Part shown: in pieces, positions 1 through 7,733 of the stretch | Numbering within the stretch: position 1 is the stretch's first letter | Layout of the letters: the number at the start of each line of letters is the position of its first letter | Source: Deltaproteobacteria bacterium | GTDB lineage: Bacteria; Desulfobacterota; Binatia; DP-6 | Reading direction: 5' to 3' | Assembly: GCA_005879245.1 (NCBI GenBank) | Contig: VBLA01000199.1 | Coordinates: 1-8,608, forward strand | Length of the DNA: 8,608 nt | Position numbers and translations under genes: made by a program | Notes under the pieces: model-generated | What the model saw: the letters and a program-made list of their open reading frames with translations, nothing else | Told to the model about the DNA's origin: nothing | Databases searched by the model: none

Positions 1-1717
1 CGAGATCCTCCACCCAACGCCGTCGCTGGCGCGCGCGCAGCTCGTCGGCGAGCGCCTCGGCGTCGGCGCGCGCCGTCGCGAGCCGGGTCCGCTCTTCCTC
101 GGCCTCCGCGCGCCGCGTCTCGTAGGCCATGCGCGATTCCTCCAGCCGGGCCACGGCGCGCGTCAGGTCACGGCTCTCTCCCGCCAGCAGCCGCTCCGCG
201 GTCTCGAGGGCGCGCGCGGGCAGGCCGTGGCGACGCGCGATCGGCAGCGCCAGGCTCTGCCCGACGGTGTGATACGCGAGCCGGAAGCGCGGTGCGCCGG
301 TGACCGGGTCGACGTCGAAGGCCGCCACGTCGAGCCTCGGGCTGGCGAGGGCGAAGGTCTTCACCGGCGCGAAATGCGAGGTGAAGACGATGCGCGGACC
401 CCGCTCGAGGAGGTCGTCGAGCACGCCGACGGCGAGTGCGGCGCCCTCGACCGGATCCGTACCCGCGCCCGGCTCGTCGAGCAGGATGAGCGTCCCGGGC
501 CCCGCCGCCCGAGCGATGGCCGCGAGATTCTCCGCGTGGGCCGAGAAGGTCGAGAGATCGCGTTCGATCGACTGCTCGTCGCCGATGTCGGCGAGGATCG
601 CTTCGAGGAGCGGGAGGCGGCCGCCTTCGGCGGCGGGGATGAAGAGGCCGGCGTGGGCCATGAGGGCACAGAGGCCGAGCGTCTTCAAGGCCACGGTTTT
701 CCCGCCGGCGTTGGGTCCCGTGACCGCGAGCCCGCGGCGATCCGCCGGCACGCGGAGATCCAGGGGGACGACGGGGCGACCGCCGAGGAGGAGGAGCGGG
801 TGGCGCGCCTCACCCAGCGCCAGCTCTGCTCCGCCGAGGAGTGGGCGCGTGCAGCCGTACCGCTCGGCGAAGGCGGCCGCCGCTCCCAGGGCGTCGGCCC
901 ACGCGAGCGCGGTCTCCAGGGCCGCCAGCTCGCCCGCGTGTGCGCGAACGAGCGCCGTCAGCTCGGCGCGCACGCGGCGCTCCTCGGCCTCCTCGTCCCG
1001 GGCGGCGAGGAGCAGGCGGTTGTTGAGGTCGACTGCGAAGAGCGGTTCGAGGAAGACCGTCTCGCCGGAGCCCGAACGGTCCGCAATGATCCCGGGTACC
1101 GCGTTGACCGCGGCGGTGCGGATGGGGACGACGAACCGGCCGTTCCGGAGGGTGACGTACTGCTCGGCCACGGCGGCGGCGAGCGCCGGGTCACGCACCA
1201 GCTGCTCGAGCCGCGCCTCGAGGAGGCGCCTCAGCTCGCGGGTGACGGCCCGCGCGGCGGCGAGGGTCGGACTGGCGTCGTCGCGCACGAGCCCCATCTC
1301 GTCGAGGGTGCGTGCGAGCGGCTCGCGAACGACGGCGAGATCGCCGAGGGACGCCGCGAGCGTAGCGAGGCGGGGGAAGCGGGTCGAGTCCCGCCGGAGG
1401 TGAGCGCGGACGCGCGCCACCGTACCGAGAAAGTCCCGCACCTCGGCGAGGCGCCGGGGCTCGAGGACGGCGCCGTCCGGCGCCGCGGCGCCCAGGATCG
1501 GGGCGAGCAACGGGACGTCTGCCGTGGGCACCCTCCCTGCCTCGCGAGAGAGCACGACCAACTCGGCGACCTCGTCGAGACGGCGGTCGGCCACCGTGCC
1601 GTCCGCCGTCGGCGAGAGCCCGCACACGGCCCCCTGCCCGGCCGGGGAACGAGCGAGCGCGGCGATCGCCTGGAGCACGCGGGGGAACTCGAGCGTCTCG
1701 AGGTCGCGGGGCCGCAA
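1..1717 (-). CDS. mutS2: MutS2 family DNA-binding ATPase, N-terminal 572 codons (3' end outside window)
   Basis: MutS2 is a cytoplasmic MutS-like ATPase without the mismatch-recognition domain. Family members are linked to suppression of recombination at branched DNA and, in Bacillus, to rescue of collided ribosomes. The frame read from 1717 downward is open to the window edge. It begins LRPRDLETLEFPRVL, a typical MutS2 N-terminus. The GETVFLEP...NN core motif lies near residues 213-226, Walker A GPNAGGKT at 334-341, DLSTFSAHAENL near 385, Walker B LLDEPGAGTDP with D414/E415, and the TSHF switch histidine near 445. A charged coiled coil starts around residue 510. About 200 residues, expected to hold the rest of the coil and the Smr nuclease domain, are missing because the window ends. 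The start is TTG at 1717, with AGGA 8 bases upstream and no in-frame ATG or GTG nearby. It is divergent from the next gene. Family assignment is very sure; presence of Smr cannot be seen. Confidence 0.95.
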   Translation of the reverse strand, partial: MRPRDLETLEFPRVLQAIAALARSPAGQGAVCGLSPTADGTVADRRLDEVAELVVLSREAGRVPTADVPLLAPILGAAAPDGAVLEPRRLAEVRDFLGTVARVRAHLRRDSTRFPRLATLAASLGDLAVVREPLARTLDEMGLVRDDASPTLAAARAVTRELRRLLEARLEQLVRDPALAAAVAEQYVTLRNGRFVVPIRTAAVNAVPGIIADRSGSGETVFLEPLFAVDLNNRLLLAARDEEAEERRVRAELTALVRAHAGELAALETALAWADALGAAAAFAERYGCTRPLLGGAELALGEARHPLLLLGGRPVVPLDLRVPADRRGLAVTGPNAGGKTVALKTLGLCALMAHAGLFIPAAEGGRLPLLEAILADIGDEQSIERDLSTFSAHAENLAAIARAAGPGTLILLDEPGAGTDPVEGAALAVGVLDDLLERGPRIVFTSHFAPVKTFALASPRLDVAAFDVDPVTGAPRFRLAYHTVGQSLALPIARRHGLPARALETAERLLAGESRDLTRAVARLEESRMAYETRRAEAEEERTRLATARADAEALADELRARQRRRWVEDL

Positions 1718-1725
1718 GGGAGCGA

Positions 1726-1729
1726 TCCT
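1726..1729 (-). promoter_or_regulatory. Shine-Dalgarno site supporting the TTG start of mutS2
   Basis: AGGA on the minus strand lies 8 bases before TTG 1717. No in-frame ATG or GTG was found upstream near this point, so this site decides the start. Confidence 0.55.
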
Positions 1730-1775
1730 ACCCGCACCGCCCGCGCGTGAAAACCGAGTGGGACAGTGGGCGGGG

Positions 1776-1781
1776 ATTGTA
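1776..1781 (-). promoter_or_regulatory. possible -10 element for mutS2
   Basis: TACAAT on the minus strand is one mismatch from the TATAAT consensus and lies about 58 bases before the proposed TTG start, in the divergent spacer. No good -35 hexamer is found at 16-18 bases upstream, so this is tentative. Confidence 0.3.
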
Positions 1782-1813
1782 GGTGCGTGCGCCGAGCCCG
1801 GCGTCGGAAAAGC

Positions 1814-1842
1814 TTGACCGCGCTGCGCGACGAGTGTACCGC
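1814..1842 (+). promoter_or_regulatory. possible weak promoter for the TIG/propeller-GH1 gene
   Basis: TTGACC at 1814-1819 resembles a -35 box and is followed 15-17 bases later by TGTACCGC, a poor -10 match. It lies in the divergent spacer 46 bases before the TTG start at 1889. Only one element is convincing, and in GC-rich DNA this may be chance. The rest of the 1718-1888 spacer shows nothing clear. Confidence 0.2.
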
Positions 1843-1871
1843 CCAGTCGTCGCCGCTCGCTCCCTGAACCC

Positions 1872-1879
1872 GAGGAGGG
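1872..1879 (+). promoter_or_regulatory. strong Shine-Dalgarno for the TTG start at 1889
   Basis: GAGGAGGG is followed by a 9-base spacer and then TTG 1889. The spacing is good and it is the strongest ribosome site in the window, so it supports translation of the secreted protein even though its start codon is TTG. Confidence 0.65.
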
Positions 1880-1888
1880 CACACTCCG

Positions 1889-2977
1889 TTGACGTCCCAA
1901 CTGCTGGGACCGCCGTTTGCGTTGCTTTTGCTGGTCGGAGGGCTTGCCCTGGCGCCGGTCGTGGAGGCGAGACCGAAGCTCCAGACGCCCGCGCTCGCGG
2001 TGACCCATCCCGGGAGCACGTTCCTCGCGCTGTCCTTGACCGGCTCGGGGCTCGGTACGCCAGCATCCGGGTCGTACGTCGAGGCCCAGGGTTACCTAGG
2101 CGGCGTCCTGACGGTGCAACCAGTCGACGCCCTGGGCCCGGACATCGTGGTGTGGACCGACGTGCACGTCGTCGCCAAGCTCCCGCCCGACATGACCCGC
2201 GTGCGTGCGCGCGTGGTGACGCCCGGGGGACGGAGCGCGCGGGTCAGGGCCGACTACTACCAGTACGACTGGTTCGACACCTCGGCCGCGGTGGCCGGAA
2301 ATCCGACAGACCCCGCCCTCGAGCCCGGTAGCGGACGCATCTGGCTCGACGCGGAGTTCCATCGCGACTTCGGGTACTGGGATCCGGCCGACGCACAGGT
2401 GAAGGCCGCCCTCTATCCCGTGACCGTGGGCACCCCGTTCCACCTCTGCATCCCGGGCTGCGGGCAGGCCGACGTCCCGACCTTCGGCGAGGACGTCACG
2501 TTGGACGCGAGCGGGCGCGTCTGGTTCACCGAGGGCGGGTCCGAACCGAGCAGATACGACGGCCCCCGGAACCACAGCCGGGCGCTCGCTTACGATCGCG
2601 CCGCGCAGACGATCCGCGTCTACAATTTGCCCGGCGACCGCAACAGTGTGATCGGCGTGGCGTGGGATGACGGGCGGCATCGCATCTGGGTCGCCCAGAC
2701 CAACCCCGGTCGCCTAACCAGCTTCGACCCCGACAACCCCGGAATCCCGCGCGAGGAGTTCGCCTGGGACTTCTCCAGTCTCCCGACCTGTGACCCCGGG
2801 GGATCGGGAAGCTTCTGCAGCAACGACCGGCCCGCGGCTGCGCGAGCTTCTTCGACACAAGACGTCCTGATCCCGGGCCCGACGGGCGGTTGCCACTCCA
2901 TGGGCGGAAGCCGCACCGGGCGGGGCCAGTGGCCATCATGGCACGGGCGCAGTAGGGCTGCTAAGGAATGCCGACCC
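1889..2977 (+). CDS. secreted TIG-like / Vgb-SMP-30-like propeller protein, apparently truncated and open into GH1
   Basis: Residues 1-28 form a signal peptide: a hydrophobic run (FALLLLVGGLALAP) and a likely VEA cleavage site, so export is expected. Residues ~38-125 look like an IPT/TIG immunoglobulin-like domain (LTGSGLGTP, WTDVHVVAKLPP, VTPGGRSARV). From ~205 come propeller-blade repeats of the virginiamycin-B-lyase/SMP-30 kind (DVTLDASGRVWFTEGG, GVAWDDGRHRIWVAQ, GRLTSFDPDNPG). These propellers normally need six or seven blades, but only two or three can be seen. After residue ~310 the sequence degrades: PGPTGGCHSM looks like the start of another blade, but what follows matches no blade pattern. 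Cysteines near 188, 192, 299 and 308 suggest disulfides. There is no stop codon, so the frame runs straight into the GH1 gene and the whole open frame is 1889-4267 (792 codons). The start is TTG with a strong GAGGAGGG site. Function is unknown; it may be a remnant or the front of a true fusion. Confidence 0.6.
2963..2967 (+). promoter_or_regulatory. Shine-Dalgarno supporting an independent GH1 start
   Basis: AAGGA lies 10 bases before ATG 2978, exactly where the GH1 homology begins. It argues that the glycosidase can be translated by itself and need not be fused to the upstream secreted protein. Confidence 0.45.
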
Positions 2978-4267
<1,290 letters not shown>

Positions 4268-4292
4268 ATCTCCCCGCGGTTTCCCTACTTCC

Positions 4293-4314
4293 GGGGATGC
4301 CAGGGGGGATGCCA
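4293..4314 (+). repeat. two direct copies of GGGGATGCCA, 12-base period
   Basis: GGGGATGCCA occurs at 4293-4302 and 4305-4314 in the short GH1-kinase spacer. Each copy holds a G-run and an ATG, and a third ATG follows at 4315. All three ATGs share a frame that stops at 4404 and is not the kinase frame. The spacer also has a 6-bp inverted repeat (4271-4276 with 4292-4297) without a T-run, so no terminator is called. Confidence 0.5.
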
Positions 4315-4327
4315 ATGCAGCGCCCGC

Positions 4328-4837
4328 GTGGTACGCGAACGCCGGACCGTGATGTGGGTGATCAAACGGCTTCTGGCCCGGCTGCGACTCGTCAGGGCGA
4401 GTAGCAGCGCGTCCGTCGAGCGAAACGAGGCGCTGATCGATGCGGCGCTCGCGCTGGCCAACGACTCGGCGGAGGACGAACTCGAGGCGGTCATGCAACA
4501 GGTGGCGCGGCGCGCGGCGGCGATCACCGGCGCGGCGGCTGCGCTCGCCCTGATCGACGGGGAAGGGCAGCTCGAGCGCTTCGCCGCCGAGGGGGCGGAC
4601 CGGTGCACGTGGGAGACCATCACCAGCCCGGACCTGTTCGGCCCTCTCGTCGCCCGCCTGCGCGTACTCGGTCGCCCGCTCGGTCTCGAAGACCTGGACG
4701 ACACCTCGGCGCGCACGCTCGCGGCTCTGGCGCCGCACGGCCTTCTCATGGTCCCGGTGGGCACGGGCGTGTCCGCCGTGCTCCTGCTCGTCGAGCCGGT
4801 GGCGCCACTTCGCGGTCGAGGTGATCGAGCGGCGTGA
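4328..4837 (+). CDS. GAF-like sensor half of a split histidine kinase
   Basis: The start holds a basic amphipathic stretch (VIKRLLARLRLVR), then a helix (EALIDAALALANDSAEDEL), then a GAF-like fold: VMQQVARRAAAITGAAAALALI, a middle segment GRPLGLEDLDD, and the last strands LLMVPVGTGVSAVLLLVEP. GAF domains bind small ligands or respond to redox or light and pass the signal to a kinase core. The frame ends with an unrelated tail (PLRGRGDRAA) after LLLVEPVA, just where homologues go on into the linker and H-box. That continuation lies in the next frame (HFAVEVIERRDEQL), so this and the following gene are probably one protein split by a +1 shift near 4805. The start is uncertain: GTG 4328 and ATG 4352 are both in frame and neither has a good ribosome site. 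ATG 4352 begins with the basic stretch and is at least as likely. Confidence 0.6.
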   Translation: MVRERRTVMWVIKRLLARLRLVRASSSASVERNEALIDAALALANDSAEDELEAVMQQVARRAAAITGAAAALALIDGEGQLERFAAEGADRCTWETITSPDLFGPLVARLRVLGRPLGLEDLDDTSARTLAALAPHGLLMVPVGTGVSAVLLLVEPVAPLRGRGDRAA

Positions 4838-5417
4838 CGAGCAGTTGCGCCACACCGCGCAGGCGATCCACGAGGGGATCGGGCAACGTCTGGCCGCCGC
4901 CAACGCGCAGCTGCAGGCGCTCGAGCCGCTGCTCGAGGGAGGGCCGGACGCGGCCCGCGAACGCTTTCGCGACGCGCGCGCACTCGTGGTGCAAGTGCTC
5001 GGCGAGCTGCGCGATCTTGCCCAAGCGCTTCGCCCCTCCCTGCTCGAGGACTTCGGCTACGTCCCGGCACTCCGCTGGTACCTCCGGCAGCTGGGCGAGC
5101 GATCGGGCGTCAGCCTCTCGCTAGAGATCGAGGGCTCCGACATCCGCATGCCGTTCGAGATCGAGAGCGCGCTCTTCCGTGCGACGGAGGAGATGCTCGG
5201 CTCACTCGTCCGCTGGCAGGAGGCGGGCCCGCTGCGCGTGCGGTACCGTCGGGATCCGGAGACGGTGCAGGTCGAGATCGCCGGCCCCTCCTCCGAACCC
5301 GTCAACCTGGTCGCGGTGCGCGAGCGTCTCCGCCCGTTCGGTGGCGCCGTACGAGTCACCTCCGCGCCCGACGCGCCGACGGTCATCGCCGTCGAGGTCC
5401 CCGCTCCCATCAATTGA
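4821..5417 (+). CDS. HisKA_3-type kinase core with degenerate ATPase domain (second half of split kinase)
   Basis: It resembles the NarL-partner class of sensor kinases. The H-box AQAIHEGIGQRLAAAN places the phospho-accepting histidine at residue 17. A long dimerisation helix follows, with the family X-region LRPSLLEDFGYVPALRWYL at about 72-90. The C-terminal ATPase-like part is odd. Where relatives have an N-box of the form EALTNALKHA, this has EEMLGSLVRWQ without the Asn. The DDGRGF-type G1 box is replaced by AGPSSEP. The strands before and after (LRVRYRRDPETVQVEIAG, GGAVRVTSAPD, TVIAVEVPAP) keep the fold. ATP binding is therefore doubtful and it may act as a pseudokinase or scaffold. GTG 4821 is a nominal start lying inside the upstream frame (17-base overlap) with no good ribosome site; in-frame homology already begins at HFAVE (4806). 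No response regulator is in view. Confidence 0.6.
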   Translation: MIERRDEQLRHTAQAIHEGIGQRLAAANAQLQALEPLLEGGPDAARERFRDARALVVQVLGELRDLAQALRPSLLEDFGYVPALRWYLRQLGERSGVSLSLEIEGSDIRMPFEIESALFRATEEMLGSLVRWQEAGPLRVRYRRDPETVQVEIAGPSSEPVNLVAVRERLRPFGGAVRVTSAPDAPTVIAVEVPAPIN

Positions 5418-5480
5418 CACTCCGCGCTCGACCGCGGGCGGCTCTTCCTGCTCGTCCATGCCGCGGGGAGCAATGCGGGC

Positions 5481-6146
5481 ATGTGGCAGCGGCAGTTCGC
5501 GGCAGCGGCCGAGGAGCACAGCGTCGTGGCGCTCGACTTCCCGGGCCACGGGCGCTCGAGCGGCGTCGAGGGCCTGCCGACGATCGACGCGTACGCGGAG
5601 TCCCTCGTCCACTTCGCCGACGCGGTGCGGCTCCGTCCGTTCGTGCTGGTCGGACGGAGTATGGGGGGAGCCGTCGCGATGACGGTCGCCGCCCGGCACC
5701 CGGAACGCCTGGCCGGCCTGGTGCTGGTGTGCACGGGGGCGCGTTTTCCGCTTGAACCTGCCCACCTCACGACGCTGCGCGACGTCGTGCGAGGCCGCCT
5801 GCCGCAACAGTTCACGACCGAGACGTTCTCCCCGTCCACGCCCGTCGCCCTCATGCGCGAGGCGTGGATGCAGCAGGTGAAGACCGATCCGCGCGTCCGC
5901 TACGCCGACCTGCTCGCCTGCCAGGCGTTCGACGGAGACGCGCTCCTGCCGCGGATCCGCACGCCGACGCTGGTCGTCGCGGGGGCCGACGACCAGGCGA
6001 CGCCACCGGCGCTGTCCGAGGAGCTGGCGCGCGGGATCGCGGGCGCGCGCCTCGAGATCGTCTCCGAGGCAGGGCACCAGGCGCCGCTCGAGCAGGCCGA
6101 CCGGTTCAACCGGCTGGTCGCGAGCTTCGCGGAGACCCTCCGGTGA
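5481..6146 (+). CDS. alpha/beta-hydrolase fold enzyme, N-terminus probably encoded upstream
   Basis: This is a serine-type hydrolase of the alpha/beta fold (ester, thioester or C-C bond; substrate unknown). From ATG 5481, the nucleophile is S60 in the elbow VGRSMGGA, the acid D171 in GADDQATPP, and the base H199 in EAGHQAPLEQ; the strand VVALDFPGHGRSSG is also typical. The first strand and the oxyanion-hole motif (RLFLLVHAAGSNAG) lie before this ATG, in the same frame at 5439-5480. That frame reaches back to the kinase stop TGA at 5415 with no ATG, GTG or TTG. TTG 5414, which overlaps the kinase stop as TTGA, is a natural coupled start but lies in another frame. Either one base is wrong or lost between 5414 and 5450, or the gene is N-terminally damaged. 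GGGGAG 10 bases before ATG 5481 could still permit translation of a short form without the oxyanion motif. It overlaps the thiolase gene by 4 bases (GTGA). Confidence 0.82.
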   Translation: MWQRQFAAAAEEHSVVALDFPGHGRSSGVEGLPTIDAYAESLVHFADAVRLRPFVLVGRSMGGAVAMTVAARHPERLAGLVLVCTGARFPLEPAHLTTLRDVVRGRLPQQFTTETFSPSTPVALMREAWMQQVKTDPRVRYADLLACQAFDGDALLPRIRTPTLVVAGADDQATPPALSEELARGIAGARLEIVSEAGHQAPLEQADRFNRLVASFAETLR

Positions 6147-7294
6147 GCATCTGGCGGAAGACGGCGGTGGTCGGCGCCTACGAGCATCCCACGCGCTTCG
6201 CACCGCACATGACGCCGTTTCAGATTCACGCGGAGAGCGCGCGTGGGGCGCTCGCGGATGCGGGCCTCACGATCCGGGACGTCGACGGCTTCTTCACGAG
6301 CGGCGTCGGGCCGATCGGCATCATGTCGCTCGCGCAGCACCTCGATCTCCGCCCGTGCTACCTGGACGCGCAGTCGATCGGCGGTTCCTCCTTCGTCTCC
6401 CACTGCCTGCACGCCGCGGCCGCGATCGCGGGGGGGCTTTGCGCGGTGGCGCTCGTCACCTACGGCTCGACGGCCGCGTCCGAGCGCTTCGCGATCGGTA
6501 CCGGCGGCAGCTTTGCGACCGAGCCGCCGGACCACTTCGAGGCGCCGTTCGGCCCGACGATCGTCGGCTCGTACGCGCTCGTAGCGCAGCGCCACATGCA
6601 CGAGTACGGGACCACGAGCGAGCAGCTCGCCGAGATAGCGGTGACGATGCGCCGCCACGCGAGCCTGAACCCCCATGCCAAGTACCGCGACCCGATCACC
6701 GTCGAGGATGTGATCGCCTCGCGCATGATCTCGTCGCCGCTCCACCTGCTCGACTGCTGCATGATCTCCGACGGCGGCGGCGCCCTGGTGCTCACCTCCG
6801 CCGAGCGCGCCCGCGATCTCCGGAAGCCGCCGGTCCTGATCCTGGGTGGTGCGGAGGCGGTGCGGCACGGGGAGATCGGCACACGCGACCTCCTCGACGT
6901 CGCCGCCTTTCAATCGGGACCGCTCGCCTTCCGGCGTGCGGGCGTCACGCCTGGCGACGTTGACATGTGCATGGTGTACGACTCCTACACCATCACGGTG
7001 CTGACCACGCTCGAAGGACTCGGCTTCTGCCCGCGGGGCGAGGGCGGTGCGTTCTCGGCCGGCGGTCGCATCGGGCTCGGCGGGGCACTCCCCGTCAACA
7101 CGGACGGCGGTGGCCTCTCCTCCAACCATCCGGGCATGCGGGGCATCTTCCTGGTCATCGAGGCAACCCGGCAGCTCCGTGGGGAGGCGGGGCCGGTGCA
7201 GGTGCGGGACGCCCACCTCGCCTGCGTCCACGGCACGGGCGGCATGCTCGGTCAGCGTCACAGTGGCGTGACACTGATCCTCGGAGGGACATGA
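6143..7294 (+). CDS. thiolase-like protein (SCP-x/Ltp2-like, no canonical catalytic cysteine)
   Basis: Its 383 residues match the thiolase-fold family often annotated acetyl-CoA acetyltransferase or lipid-transfer protein. Seen: the N-terminal half with DVDGFFTSGVGP and DAQSIGGSSF, then AAAAIAGGLCAVALVTYGS, then MVYDSYTITVLTTLEGLGF (Y279, Y282), and the C-terminal half NTDGGGLSSNHPG (H329) and VHGTGGMLG (H363). The loop that carries the nucleophilic Cys in true thiolases has Ser here (S82/S83), and the second CxG motif is replaced by HGTGG. Classical thiolysis is thus unlikely. Relatives such as Ltp2 work as retro-aldolases together with a DUF35 protein, which is exactly the next gene here (4-base ATGA overlap). 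GTG 6143 is the start: it has GGAGA 7 bases upstream, overlaps the hydrolase stop, and begins the homology (VSIWRKTAVVGAYEHPTRF). It probably acts on an acyl-CoA; the substrate is unknown. Confidence 0.9.
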   Translation: MSIWRKTAVVGAYEHPTRFAPHMTPFQIHAESARGALADAGLTIRDVDGFFTSGVGPIGIMSLAQHLDLRPCYLDAQSIGGSSFVSHCLHAAAAIAGGLCAVALVTYGSTAASERFAIGTGGSFATEPPDHFEAPFGPTIVGSYALVAQRHMHEYGTTSEQLAEIAVTMRRHASLNPHAKYRDPITVEDVIASRMISSPLHLLDCCMISDGGGALVLTSAERARDLRKPPVLILGGAEAVRHGEIGTRDLLDVAAFQSGPLAFRRAGVTPGDVDMCMVYDSYTITVLTTLEGLGFCPRGEGGAFSAGGRIGLGGALPVNTDGGGLSSNHPGMRGIFLVIEATRQLRGEAGPVQVRDAHLACVHGTGGMLGQRHSGVTLILGGT

Positions 7295-7713
7295 GCAAGC
7301 CGGACGGGACCTCCTACCAGAAGTATCTGCCCCGCATCGACGAGGAGTCGCGCGGCTACTGGGAAGCGCTCGCTCGCCACGAGCTCCATGTCCAGCGCTG
7401 TCGCGACTGCGGGGCCAAGCGCTTCTACCCGCGCGCGCTCTGTCCCGTCTGCCTCTCCGCGGCAACCGAGTGGGTGCGCGCCAGCGGCCGGGGCACGGTC
7501 TACACCTTCACGGTCACCTACCAGAACCAGGCGCCCGGGTACCGGGACGCGCTGCCCTACGTGCTCGCCGTGGTCGACCTCGCCGAGGGCGTCCGGCTCA
7601 TGACGAACGTGGTCGATTGCGCGCCGGAGGCGGTGCGCATCGGCATGCCGGTCGAGGTGCTCTTCGAGGACGTGACGCCCGAGGTCAGCTTGCCGAAGTT
7701 CCGTCCGGCCTGA
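7291..7713 (+). CDS. DUF35 zinc-ribbon / OB-fold acyl-CoA-associated protein
   Basis: This 140-residue protein has the standard DUF35 plan. An N-terminal helix (EESRGYWEALARHEL) is followed by a rubredoxin-like zinc ribbon with C37, C40, C51 and C54 (CxxC-x10-CxxC), and an OB fold from ~60 to 135 (GRGTVYTFTVTYQNQ, PYVLAVVDLAEGVRLMTNV, GMPVEVLFEDV). DUF35 proteins pair with thiolase-fold enzymes and are thought to bind the CoA part or complete the active site, as ChsH2 does for Ltp2. The gene starts at ATG 7291, overlapping the thiolase stop as ATGA, with GGAGGG just 2 bases upstream, so translational coupling and a two-protein complex are likely. The protein is complete with all zinc ligands. 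Confidence 0.93.
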   Translation: MSKPDGTSYQKYLPRIDEESRGYWEALARHELHVQRCRDCGAKRFYPRALCPVCLSAATEWVRASGRGTVYTFTVTYQNQAPGYRDALPYVLAVVDLAEGVRLMTNVVDCAPEAVRIGMPVEVLFEDVTPEVSLPKFRPA

Positions 7714-7733
7714 AGGCAGGGTCCCCCCGGGCG

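Noticed and set aside
227..1750. 507-codon plus-strand open frame
   Set aside because: It is antisense to mutS2, has Arg/Glu/Gly-rich low-complexity composition and no recognisable motif; the minus frame explains the region fully.
4271..4297. inverted repeat after GH1 as a terminator
   Set aside because: The stem is only 6 bp with a 15-base loop and there is no following T-run.
5864..6142. N-terminal extension of the thiolase frame back to 5864
   Set aside because: This part overlaps the hydrolase in another frame and has no thiolase homology. GTG 6143, with GGAGA and a 4-base overlap, is the fitting start.
5900..7465. 521-codon minus-strand open frame
   Set aside because: Antisense to hydrolase, thiolase and DUF35, all with clear catalytic motifs on the plus strand. 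No protein family is recognisable.
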